Assembly (NCBI GenBank): GCA_050288705.1
Contig: JBNKEI010000008.1
Coordinates: 1 to 21,102 of the forward strand
Source: JBNKEI01 sp050288705
Lineage (GTDB): Bacteria > Myxococcota > Myxococcia > Myxococcales > UBA5297
Reading direction: 5' to 3'
Length of the DNA stretch: 21,102 bases
Both the position numbers and the translations under genes were made by a program. Each line of letters begins with the position of its first letter. Positions within the stretch are counted from its first letter, which is position 1. Shown here one piece after another: positions 8,319 to 15,056 of the stretch. The notes beneath the pieces are model-generated. The model did no database searches. It saw only the letters and a program-made list of their open reading frames with translations, and was not told the origin of the DNA.

Positions 8319-8546
8319 CTAAACATGCGCTTTGAGAACACGGTTGTATAGAGATGCGTTTAGCAGTGTAGGAGTCCAAAGACCTACTAGCAATCCAGCG
8401 AGCTTCTTTCCTCGAAAAAACAAGCTCAAAGAAAGTGGTATGGAAAAGGCTGCTGCTACTAGCCAAGGGGTTACTGGCGTTGATTCAATTCTTTTTTCAA
8501 TGAACTCGTGCCTTGCTCGCATGGGCATCCTTCCTCTAAGAAACAT
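8319..8546 (-). CDS. Small membrane protein with two predicted helices, 75 aa
   Basis: I do not recognise a named family. The ATG at 8546 is preceded on the minus strand by GGGAGG six bases away, an unusually good ribosome-binding site. The protein has a basic N-terminus (FLRGRMPMRARHEFIEKRI), then hydrophobic segments at about 27-44 (TPWLVAAAFSIPLSLSLF) and 48-66 (KLAGLLVGLWTPTLLN), joined by FRGKK, and a short polar end. A TATAAC-like -10 lies about 20 bases upstream of the start region, with a poor -35. It is divergent from arsR and shares its upstream region, so it might be under the same repressor, but no palindrome lies over its own promoter. It converges with hemA. It could be a helper of membrane transport or simply unrelated. 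Confidence 0.7.
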   Translation of the reverse strand: MFLRGRMPMRARHEFIEKRIESTPVTPWLVAAAFSIPLSLSLFFRGKKLAGLLVGLWTPTLLNASLYNRVLKAHV

Positions 8547-8609
8547 GATTTACCTCCCTTAACGTTGTTATAACCATAACCATCTGTTTTCTTCGCGCCA
8601 TTAAGAAAC

Positions 8610-8638
8610 TTGACAATGTGGCCAATTTGCCACATTCT
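8610..8638 (+). promoter_or_regulatory. arsR promoter with palindromic operator between -35 and -10
   Basis: A perfect TTGACA (8610-8615) is followed after 17 bases by CATTCT (8633-8638). The spacer carries the near-palindrome TGTGGCCAATTTGCCACA (8617-8634; eight of nine half-site positions match). This is the usual arrangement for an ArsR/SmtB repressor that blocks polymerase until metal binds. It also shows that the ATG at 8618 lies in the operator and is not the arsR start. Confidence 0.65.
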
Positions 8639-8659
8639 TTCGATAGTGTCTTAGGTTCC

Positions 8660-8959
8660 ATGATGGTCATGAAAGACGACAACATTTTCCGTAAGCAGGC
8701 AAGGGTGCTTAAGGCGTTGGCCAACGAATCTCGGCTCAAGATTGTCGACAGGCTGTCTAGGGGAGAGTGTTCTGTCGGCGAACTCACTGATCTTGTGGGT
8801 TCCGATCGCTCCACGGTTTCCAAGCACCTGGCTGTGCTTCGCTCGCACGGCATTGTCAACGATCGCCGCGAAGGGAACGTTGTTTACTACACGCTGCTTA
8901 CTCCGTGTGTAATGAGCTTTTTTTCCTGTGCAACCCAGGTAATGAAGGAGCGAGCTTGA
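8660..8959 (+). CDS. arsR: ArsR/SmtB-family metalloregulatory repressor
   Basis: It is a winged-helix dimeric repressor that leaves DNA on binding a thiophilic metal(loid). With the start at ATG 8660 it has 99 residues. An upstream ATG at 8618 is in frame but falls within the promoter spacer; ATG 8663 is an alternative, and the ribosome-binding site is weak (TTAGG). The family core LKALANESRLKIVDRLSRGE is followed by the recognition helix region GSDRSTVSKHLAVLRSHGIV and the wing DRREGNVVYYTL. Cys37 lies just before the recognition helix and Cys83/Cys90 in TPCVMSFFSC near the C-terminus, so a three-cysteine As(III)-type site is possible. It heads a cluster of six genes and is followed by a second palindrome in front of the permease. 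Confidence 0.92.
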   Translation: MMVMKDDNIFRKQARVLKALANESRLKIVDRLSRGECSVGELTDLVGSDRSTVSKHLAVLRSHGIVNDRREGNVVYYTLLTPCVMSFFSCATQVMKERA

Positions 8960-8984
8960 TGAGGCCTGCTTTTTTTTAAAGGAA

Positions 8985-9015
8985 TGTTGCCAATATGGCC
9001 ATATTGCCATGTTCT
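8985..9015 (+). promoter_or_regulatory. Second palindromic operator/promoter in front of the permease
   Basis: The core CAATATGGCCATATTG (8991-9006) is a perfect 16-base palindrome. It shares TTGCCA/TGGC elements with the site over the arsR promoter. TTGCCA at 8987-8992 could be a -35 box and TGTTCT at 9010-9015 a poor -10, which would place the palindrome in the spacer as at arsR. It probably lets ArsR control the permease operon separately from its own gene. Confidence 0.55.
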
Positions 9016-9034
9016 ACTAGGGTGAAATCATAAT

Positions 9035-10210
9035 ATGAAGGAACGAACAAAGCTTCTCATCATTTCGGCTGTATTCGCGGCCTGCTGGTTTTTGCCGACC
9101 GACAGTGACCGTTTCTGGAGCGCTATCCAAGAAAGCTTGTCGCTAGTGAAATGGTACGCGCAAGAGCACGTTTTGCTTTGCCTCATTCCTGCTTTTTTCA
9201 TTGCCGGGGCGATTGGCGTGTTCGTGAGCCAGAGCGCGGTGATGAAGTACCTCGGTCCACAGGCAAAGAAATTAGTCGCTTACCCGGTTGCCGCGGTATC
9301 TGGAACTATTCTGGCGGTCTGTTCCTGCACGGTGTTGCCTCTTTTCGCGAGCATCCACAAACGTGGTGCTGGGCTCGGGCCGGCGACGGCATTTCTGTAC
9401 TCTGGTCCCGCGATCAACGTGCTGGCGATTGTTCTCACCGCTCGTATTCTTGGTCCTGAGTTGGGTTTTGCCCGGGCGGTGGGGGCTGTCTTGTTCGCAG
9501 TGGTAATCGGCTTGCTCATGCATTTCATTTTTCGAAAAGAGGAATCTGCCCGACACGCTCAAGGGCCGGTAGTGATTCCCGATGAAGCGAAAGTGAGGCC
9601 TTTATGGCAAGACGGTTTCTACTTTGCTGCCATGGTTGGCGTTCTGGTATTTGCCAACTGGGGTAAACCAGCAAACGGAGAAATTGGCCTATGGGCAACC
9701 ATTTACTCGGTAAAGTGGATTGTCACGGGTACGTTTATCGTGGCTCTCGTTGGCAGCATTGCTCTTTGGTTCAAAAAGGACGAGCTTTCGACCTGGGTCG
9801 ACTCGAGCTGGACATTTGCCAAGCAGATTTTGCCACTCCTGCTCGGCGGCGTACTGGTGGCAGGTTTTTTGCTTGGCGGTCCCGGCGGCTCAGAGCGAGG
9901 CATCATCCCAAACTCGTGGATTCAGCAGGCGGTAGGCGGTAATTCGCTTTTCGCCAACTTATTTGCCTCGGTAGTTGGCGCATTTATGTACTTCGCTACC
10001 CTGACCGAAGTGCCGATCCTGGAAGGCCTAATCAAATCTGGAATGGGGAAGGGACCCGCGTTGTCGCTGCTGCTCTCGGGTCCAGCTCTTTCTCTCCCCA
10101 ATATGCTGGTGATTCGCAGCGTAATGGGAACTAAGAAGACCGTTGTTTTCGTCTGTCTGGTAATCGTGCTCTCAACTATTGCGGGCATGGTTTATGGCGC
10201 GCTGTTCTAG
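9035..10210 (+). CDS. arsP: ArsP/DUF318-family permease
   Basis: A 391-residue polytopic inner-membrane permease. It has about eight to ten hydrophobic segments split by a hydrophilic loop near 170-195 (FRKEESARHAQGPVV). The two halves carry related motifs: ILAVCSCTVLPLFASI (Cys96 and Cys98) with FLYSGPAINVLAI in the first, and TEVPILEGLIKSG with LLLSGPALSLPNML in the second. This is the PF03773 pattern. Characterised ArsP proteins export trivalent organoarsenicals such as methylarsenite; other members of the family are linked to copper or zinc. The Cys-Ser-Cys in a membrane segment fits a soft metal(loid) substrate. The start has AGGGTGA about nine bases upstream, preceded by the second operator. 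Substrate assignment rests on the arsR, arsF and arsG neighbours. Confidence 0.88.
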   Translation: MKERTKLLIISAVFAACWFLPTDSDRFWSAIQESLSLVKWYAQEHVLLCLIPAFFIAGAIGVFVSQSAVMKYLGPQAKKLVAYPVAAVSGTILAVCSCTVLPLFASIHKRGAGLGPATAFLYSGPAINVLAIVLTARILGPELGFARAVGAVLFAVVIGLLMHFIFRKEESARHAQGPVVIPDEAKVRPLWQDGFYFAAMVGVLVFANWGKPANGEIGLWATIYSVKWIVTGTFIVALVGSIALWFKKDELSTWVDSSWTFAKQILPLLLGGVLVAGFLLGGPGGSERGIIPNSWIQQAVGGNSLFANLFASVVGAFMYFATLTEVPILEGLIKSGMGKGPALSLLLSGPALSLPNMLVIRSVMGTKKTVVFVCLVIVLSTIAGMVYGALF

Positions 10211-10252
10211 TGGATGGCACGTATGTTTTTACCTGGAAAAAGGAGAGAAATC

Positions 10253-10507
10253 ATGAAGATCAAAGTGCTGGGCACTGGCTGCCCAAAATGCAAAAAGCTT
10301 TACGCCGAGGCCGAAAAAGCCATTGCCACCTCGGGCATTTCGGCAGAACTCGAAAAGGTAGAAAAAATCGACGACATCATGAAGTACGCAGTGATGATGA
10401 CGCCAGCCTTGGTCATCAACGAGGAGGTAAAGGCGAGCGGTCGCATTCCCCCAACCCCCGAGATTGTTAACTGGATTAACACCGCGGCAGCAAAGGAGAA
10501 AGCATGA
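10253..10507 (+). CDS. Small thioredoxin-like protein (TM0996/MTH895 family)
   Basis: An 84-residue, soluble, thioredoxin-fold protein with the redox pair Cys10-Pro-Lys-Cys13 in MKIKVLGTGCPKCKKLYAEA and the cis-Pro loop MMTPALVINEE. ATG 10253 is chosen because AGGAGAGAAA lies just before it; the longer in-frame start at 10214 adds 13 residues unlike the family. It follows the permease by 42 bases and overlaps the next gene by four bases (ATGA). Proteins of this family occur repeatedly beside ArsP-type permeases. A role in delivering or reducing the metal(loid) is inferred. It may correspond to ArsE of an arsEFG system, but I cannot establish that from sequence. Confidence 0.88.
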   Translation: MKIKVLGTGCPKCKKLYAEAEKAIATSGISAELEKVEKIDDIMKYAVMMTPALVINEEVKASGRIPPTPEIVNWINTAAAKEKA

Positions 10508-10920
10508 GTTCAGAAAAGAGTGGATGTGGATGTGGTTGCAACACTGACCAGAAAGTAACACTTGTCTTTCCGTGCTCAGGAGCGTCAAACGTTGGCCAAA
10601 TTACTAATGAGCTCGCGTTACGAATGACGCGCGAGGGCTTAGGTTCCATGTCGTGTCTTGCGGGGGTGGGAGCGCAAATAAGCGGGTTTGTAGTCTCGGC
10701 GCGTGATTGCGATCAGTTGGTGGTACTCGATGGATGCCCGCAGAAGTGCGCTGCCAAAGTTTTTGAACGTGTAGGTATCAAACCGCACGTGCATTTGGTG
10801 CTCACCGAACGTGGTTTCGAGAAACGCTCAGGGGCAAAGGTCGAGGCAGAAGAGGTAGACAAAGCCCTAACTGTCGTAACCGCGATGATGACCGAGATGG
10901 AATGCAAGAAATCGACCTAA
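10504..10920 (+). CDS. DGC-domain putative zinc-binding protein
   Basis: A 138-residue cytosolic protein. The N-terminus is Cys-rich (GCGCGC, Cys8, 10 and 12). The core has VFPCSGASNVGQI (Cys24), SCLAGVGA (Cys51), SARDC (Cys69) and the family signature VVLDGCPQKCAAKVFE (Cys78 and Cys82), which names the DGC domain. The function of the domain is not settled; it is annotated as metal-binding. It is translationally coupled to the thioredoxin-like gene by an ATGA overlap, so the two proteins may work together on thiol-bound arsenic or metal. A stable hairpin follows in the 103 bases before the next gene. Confidence 0.85.
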   Translation: MSSEKSGCGCGCNTDQKVTLVFPCSGASNVGQITNELALRMTREGLGSMSCLAGVGAQISGFVVSARDCDQLVVLDGCPQKCAAKVFERVGIKPHVHLVLTERGFEKRSGAKVEAEEVDKALTVVTAMMTEMECKKST

Positions 10921-10946
10921 CCAAAGCTAGTCAACACGGTAAATAT

Positions 10947-10980
10947 CTCGGCAATCCGAGCAGAGACTCGGAAAGCCGGG
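10947..10980 (+). repeat. Hairpin with tandem A/A internal loop between DGC and arsF genes
   Basis: CTCGGC, AA, TCCGAG, a CAGAGA loop, CTCGGA, AA and GCCGGG form two six-base-pair helices (one T/G pair) separated by a symmetric AA/AA internal loop. It is followed by a T6 run only at 10997-11002, too far for a simple intrinsic terminator. It may be a processing or stability element dividing the operon, or a protein-binding site. Confidence 0.5.
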
Positions 10981-11023
10981 GGTATGCAAGAACGAATTTT
11001 TTGAGCTCCAAGGAAAGCCAATC

Positions 11024-11503
11024 ATGACGAAAATATTGCTAGTAGGAGCCCTGATAGTGATGACTAGCGGACTATTCAGTTGTTCCAAAAGCACTGCCAA
11101 CGGAAGCAACGCTAGCGCTCCAAGCATTGCTACCGATGGTACGCAAGCAGCCGTGCCCGATAGGGTGGTAGTTTACTATTTCCACGGTAAACGTCGTTGC
11201 CCAACTTGCCTCGGAATTCAGGAAACCATTTCAAAAACCATCCAAGAACGATTCGTAGCAGAGATCACATCGGCAGCATTGTCATTCGTAGAGGTCAATT
11301 ACGATGAACCTGAAAACCGCCATTTTGTAAAAGACTTTAACCTTAGCTTTAGCACGATGGTCATAGTGGCGAATAAAGGGCAGGAAACAATCAAATGGGA
11401 AAACCTCAATCAGGTATGGGACTTTGCGCATAATCAGCAGGCATTAACTGAATACACCGAGAAGAATATCCGCTCGTACCTGGCGCTGCTTAAGGGGAAA
11501 TAA
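11024..11503 (+). CDS. arsF: ArsF-family thioredoxin-like lipoprotein
   Basis: A 159-residue exported lipoprotein. The signal peptide ends in the lipobox LFSC with lipidated Cys20. A Ser/Ala/Thr-rich linker runs to about 45, and then a thioredoxin-like domain starts with RVVVYYFHGKRRCPTC, whose redox pair is Cys59-Pro-Thr-Cys62. This matches the group annotated as nitrophenyl compound nitroreductase subunit ArsF. In the described arsEFG system the E and F products reduce nitroaromatic arsenicals to amino forms, and G exports them; function here is by family only. AAGGAAA lies about eight bases before the ATG. It abuts the next gene (TAATG overlap), as arsF does with arsG. Confidence 0.85.
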   Translation: MTKILLVGALIVMTSGLFSCSKSTANGSNASAPSIATDGTQAAVPDRVVVYYFHGKRRCPTCLGIQETISKTIQERFVAEITSAALSFVEVNYDEPENRHFVKDFNLSFSTMVIVANKGQETIKWENLNQVWDFAHNQQALTEYTEKNIRSYLALLKGK

Positions 11504-12198
11504 TGGAAGCTTTGCTTCTGGTCGCGGGCAGTGCCTTTTGGCTTGGACTTCTCACGTCCATCAGTCCATGTCCTCTGGCAACGAACATTGCTGCTATTTC
11601 GTATATCGGCAAGCAGGTCAACAAACCGAGCCAGGTTCTCTTTGCTGGCATCCTTTATACGTTTGGACGAACGGCGAGCTATGTCGTTGTTGCGCTCATC
11701 GTGGTCAAGAGTTTGCTCTCGATTTCCGCTGTCTCAATGTTTCTTCAACAGAACTTGAACCAGGCGTTAGGGCCAATTCTGATAGTGGTAGGATTGTTGC
11801 TCCTGGACGTTATTCCCTGGCCGTGGACGGGTAGCGGCTCTGTTGTCTCGGAAAAAATTCAAGCAAAAGTGCGCAACATGGGCCTTTGGGGCGCCGGTAT
11901 GCTGGGTTTGACCTTTGCCCTCACGTTTTGCCCGGTTTCAGCAGCGTTGTTCTTCGGAAGCTTGATTCCTTTGGCCATCAAACATGAATCGTCGGTTTAT
12001 TTGCCTTCAATTTATGGGATAGGAACTGCGCTACCGGTAGTGATGTTTTCATTTATTATTACGTTTGCAGCTAATAGGCTCTCCAAGGCATTCAACATAT
12101 TTACTATTATTGAGCATTGGATGCGCCGTATTACAGCGGTAATCTTCGTTGTCGTGGGTATATACTACTGCCTAATTTACATATTTGGCGTTATTTAG
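11503..12198 (+). CDS. arsG: ArsG-like permease of the CcdA/DsbD fold
   Basis: A 231-residue inner-membrane protein with about six helices in two pseudo-repeats. Each repeat begins with a conserved membrane Cys: LTSISPCPLATNIAAISYIG (Cys23) and LTFALTFCPVSAALFFGSL (Cys143). This is the CcdA/DsbD transmembrane pattern that carries electrons across the membrane. Members next to arsF are annotated as aromatic aminobenzylarsenical efflux permeases, ArsG. Two roles are possible: arsenical export, or electron supply to the periplasmic CPTC lipoprotein. The start overlaps the arsF stop. Only ten bases separate its end from the convergent methyltransferase gene, leaving no room for a terminator. Confidence 0.84.
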   Translation: MEALLLVAGSAFWLGLLTSISPCPLATNIAAISYIGKQVNKPSQVLFAGILYTFGRTASYVVVALIVVKSLLSISAVSMFLQQNLNQALGPILIVVGLLLLDVIPWPWTGSGSVVSEKIQAKVRNMGLWGAGMLGLTFALTFCPVSAALFFGSLIPLAIKHESSVYLPSIYGIGTALPVVMFSFIITFAANRLSKAFNIFTIIEHWMRRITAVIFVVVGIYYCLIYIFGVI

Positions 12199-12208
12199 AT
12201 GATTAGCT

Positions 12209-12892
12209 TCACCATATTCCAGGAAACATTCGAAAGCGGACTCGGCCAGCGTATTCGCAATACCGTTCGAGTTCGCGATGGAGCATGCGGTCCTCAAGAA
12301 AAGTACGTATCAGAATCCAAGCAATTACCACTCCCGCCGCGACAAAAGCCCATTGCGAGCCGAGCATTAAAGGCGTTCCGAAAGCCCATAGCACTAGTCC
12401 CAAATATCCGGGATGGCGAATGATTTGATAAGGGCCTGTCTGAATTACCATGTGGCCACGATCGCTTTGAATGCGTACCGTTCCCTCAAAATGCGGATTG
12501 ATTCCCATTGCCCAGGCTGATAATAGGATTCCACCAACGGCAAAGGCAGCTCCGAGAGGCCAAAGCCAAAACGGCATGGTTTTTCCCTGAAATCGAAATA
12601 GGTCCAGCGCGGCAGAAAAAGGCACCGCAAGCATGAGCGGCCAGAATACGATTCCCCAAATCACGTCCCACCACTTCGTTCCTACCCCAATTGCCCTACG
12701 TCGGATTACCAGCTCGGGATTTCGTTTGGCAACATGTATTCGGTGGATACCAAGAGCCCCTCCCACAACCCCAAGGTATTCCCAAGCGGCTGACCACGAG
12801 AACGTACCCGCCAATGCAAACAGGCCGACCGCCCAGATCAATAGCAAGGCGCAAAGTACCAATAATCCACCGAAATTCTGAATTTTCTTCAT
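12209..12892 (-). CDS. Isoprenylcysteine carboxyl methyltransferase-like membrane protein
   Basis: A 227-residue polytopic protein with four to six hydrophobic segments. The SAM-binding signature of the ICMT/PEMT-like superfamily is in the C-terminal half: HMVIQTGPYQIIRHPGYLG at about 147-165 and RTFLEDRMLHRELERYCEYA at 196-215. No bacterial substrate is known for most such proteins. The ribosome-binding site is weak, with AGGAG about 22 bases before the ATG, so expression may be low or the start may differ, though no better one is seen. It faces the arsenic cluster and ends ten bases from arsG; methylation of an arsenic species cannot be excluded but has no support here. Confidence 0.85.
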   Translation of the reverse strand: MKKIQNFGGLLVLCALLLIWAVGLFALAGTFSWSAAWEYLGVVGGALGIHRIHVAKRNPELVIRRRAIGVGTKWWDVIWGIVFWPLMLAVPFSAALDLFRFQGKTMPFWLWPLGAAFAVGGILLSAWAMGINPHFEGTVRIQSDRGHMVIQTGPYQIIRHPGYLGLVLWAFGTPLMLGSQWAFVAAGVVIAWILIRTFLEDRMLHRELERYCEYAGRVRFRMFPGIW

Positions 12893-13403
12893 GCGTTTCA
12901 GTTATAACAGCGCTCCTATACTCTCATTCCGATGGTCGCTCGGCCAAGTTGTCTTTCAGGGCGACATGTCCCGTGAAGGCAGGATTTTTCTTACTCTGTT
13001 CTCGTACCGCAGCAGCTACCAGTCTCAAATGTTTGGTTGGTAGCAGTAATGCCTTGATGCTTTGAAAAAGCTCGTTTGGAAGCGAGGAGCAAAAGGGTTG
13101 GCGCCGATGTTGCGTACAGGAAAAGGCCTTTGGTTGTCTTTTACCTAACCAGTAACGTAGCCATTGAAGCCATGTTCTTCTGCCCATATCCTGTTTTCTT
13201 ATCTCGTTCATTAGCAGCGAGAACGCATGGTATTTGGGGTCAGAATCACGCCTTTTCAAAGGTGGAGTCAAGTAGTCAGCGGATAGAACACAGGGTGGGC
13301 ATCAAAGGTTTTTCGAGGCCGGGGAGTTCCTCGAATTCATGCCAGTGGCATGTTACGCCCGGAAAGACCGTGGTTGTTTCGGTCATCCTGCGAAGAGGCT
13401 GGT
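12893..13403. other. Gene-free gap with transposon-end-like and hairpin-repeat sequence
   Basis: No convincing gene of normal length is present. At 13234-13250 the motif TTGGGGTCAGAATCACG resembles sequences often found at the ends of IS200/RAYT-related elements, which is recalled rather than checked. At 13313-13375 lies copy A of a double-hairpin repeat. A 36-residue minus-strand frame (13386-13276, MTETTTVFPGVTCHWHEFEE) starts 17 bases after the AIPR stop but overlaps the repeat and lacks a good ribosome-binding site, so I do not call it. A 115-codon frame at 12924-13271 resembles nothing I know. The gap probably holds decayed mobile DNA. Confidence 0.5.
13313..13375 (+). repeat. Double-hairpin repeat, copy A
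   Basis: TCGAGG (13313) pairs with CCTCGA (13329) around a ten-base loop. After four bases, CATGCC (13338) pairs with GGCATG (13347) around AGT. GAAAGACCG, one variable base and GGTT follow. The same order of stems occurs at 17875-17934 with different loops. It overlaps the downstream region of the AIPR gene. Confidence 0.6.
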
Positions 13404-15056
13404 TTAGCGTAACATTTCCAGCAGTTCGCCGCCACGAAATGTTGCGGCAAGTTGCTGCAAAGAGACTGCTCTTTTTCCATAACAGCGCTCAAGTGCTTTT
13501 TGCACTTCATTCACGACTCTCGAATGGTAAGTCGACTGCTCTTTTTCAAAATGATCAACCAGGCGATTAATATTTTGATGCGATATGTTTTTTAGGGAAA
13601 TATTCTCATCGAACAATAAACTGCGACCAATAAGCATGGATAAATAGTGCGATGCGTAGGGTACAAAGGAAGGATGGTTAGGTGAAGAATGCTTTCGTTG
13701 GGTTTCTACTGATCGGAAGATCAGAACGGCTAGCAGCGCCTGGGCTGCATTTAAATTTTTAAAGATATCTTCATACAATTTACCAAAGTGTTCCTTGCGA
13801 CGGAATTTGGCCTGGTGCGGCTTTTCTCTCCAAATCGCTAGCACTGCTTCTGCGACAGTTTCGCTGGTAATGACCTTGGATCCACCGTCTCTTTCGTCTC
13901 GTTGGCGCTTGTAGATATAACCTAGGTCTCTTATTCCGATTTCCAATTGTTTTTGGATTTCGTCATTCGAACGCAAATCGCGCAAATCGACTGGATTCTG
14001 GCTGTTGGTGGCATAAGTAATATCGTGAACAAAGTTCTTATTCTCTTCAGCCAACTGATAAATTCTAATCATTACATATGCTGAGATTTTTAATGGCAAC
14101 AATGATGACTTCAAAGTTTCATGAATAGTTTTGCAAGTTTGGCCTCCATTGATAATTTGCATGTTTTTAAGTGACACCTGGTAATCTGTCTTTTGAAAAG
14201 CATTATAATCGAACTTGTCACAGATTGCAGTAATTCCATTGTTATAAAAATAAAATTTGTCGGAGTTAGAAGAGCTAAGGGTTCGCCGAATAGCAGAATT
14301 GACACGATTGCTATGAAGGCCCAGATAGCGACGAATGTTGCGTTGTAAGAGGCGGTCGCCATGTTGCTCAAAAAGTTCGGCAATCTGCTGAACGGAGATG
14401 CGCCCGAGCAAAACACGCATATAATTCATGTCTTCAACAATGATTTGACCGCTTAATTGTAAGGTTGCATTTACCGCCTTAGTTCGTTGCAGAACATTAA
14501 TGATTGAGTCATGGTTGAAATGAATGAATTCGATTTTGTCTGGATAGTCTTGTTGCAGTGCGCCAATCCATTCTTGGGCAATTTTATTCCAGCACGCTCC
14601 ATTATTGCATAAAATAAAACGTACTTTCGGAATGTAACCATCGCGAATTAAAGAGCGAATCTCTTCCACTTTTGGTGCTATTTTTTCATTTAGTGTAACC
14701 TGGCGAAACGGGTCGAACAGTACCTGTATAGTGTTGGCGGCCTTCTGAACCCCGTTTTCTGGAAAGTTTGCAACGCCATCTAGATTGCTGACTTTGTACT
14801 TTCCTTGAAAAATGGTAACTAGAAATTCACCGTCTTCAATTTCTCCAATATGCATTCCATCAACGCCCGCATCATTTCCGCCGTCCGTTAAAAGCTCAAC
14901 GCTTGATTCCAATGGAATATCTAGGCAATTAGCCATGCACAGCAGCACAAAAGCTGCCGATCGTTTTTTATTATCATCCCCGGCAGGTAGCCATTCCGGA
15001 TGTTTTTCGATTAATCCAGTAAGTCGTTGATCAATCAGGCTCGCGTTGATGTTCAT
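13404..15056 (-). CDS. AIPR-family protein (abortive infection phage resistance)
   Basis: A 550-residue cytosolic protein of the AIPR family, first linked to abortive phage infection. The diagnostic central region reads KFYFYNNGITAICDKFDY at about 267-284, followed by MQIINGGQTCKTIHETL at 299-315. The N-terminal part contains GGNDAGVDGMHI (Asp62, Asp66) and, after a strand, FLVTIFQGKYK (Gln84 and Lys86). This matches the D-x(n)-QxK active-site pattern of PD-(D/E)XK nucleases, so it may cut nucleic acid on phage infection. The ATG at 15056 has AAGGAAA about seven bases upstream. It stands alone, with no methyltransferase, helicase or toxin-antitoxin partner nearby, and is flanked by repeat-containing gaps that suggest acquisition. 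The family call is firm; the nuclease and defence roles are inferred. Confidence 0.88.
   Translation of the reverse strand: MNINASLIDQRLTGLIEKHPEWLPAGDDNKKRSAAFVLLCMANCLDIPLESSVELLTDGGNDAGVDGMHIGEIEDGEFLVTIFQGKYKVSNLDGVANFPENGVQKAANTIQVLFDPFRQVTLNEKIAPKVEEIRSLIRDGYIPKVRFILCNNGACWNKIAQEWIGALQQDYPDKIEFIHFNHDSIINVLQRTKAVNATLQLSGQIIVEDMNYMRVLLGRISVQQIAELFEQHGDRLLQRNIRRYLGLHSNRVNSAIRRTLSSSNSDKFYFYNNGITAICDKFDYNAFQKTDYQVSLKNMQIINGGQTCKTIHETLKSSLLPLKISAYVMIRIYQLAEENKNFVHDITYATNSQNPVDLRDLRSNDEIQKQLEIGIRDLGYIYKRQRDERDGGSKVITSETVAEAVLAIWREKPHQAKFRRKEHFGKLYEDIFKNLNAAQALLAVLIFRSVETQRKHSSPNHPSFVPYASHYLSMLIGRSLLFDENISLKNISHQNINRLVDHFEKEQSTYHSRVVNEVQKALERCYGKRAVSLQQLAATFRGGELLEMLR

Noticed and set aside
8618..8659. 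Upstream in-frame ATG for arsR adding 14 residues
   Set aside because: It lies in the spacer of the predicted promoter and within the operator, so it could not be transcribed from that promoter; the added residues do not resemble the family.
8568..12908. GTTATAAC shared upstream of the small membrane protein gene and of the methyltransferase gene
   Set aside because: An eight-base AT-rich palindrome occurs often by chance, and the flanks do not match.
12924..13271. 115-codon minus-strand frame
   Set aside because: No ribosome-binding site, no recognisable motif, and it spans transposon-end-like sequence; probably chance.
13276..13386. 36-residue frame after the AIPR stop
   Set aside because: It is mostly made of the double-hairpin repeat and lacks a clear ribosome-binding site; kept only as a note in the gap entry.
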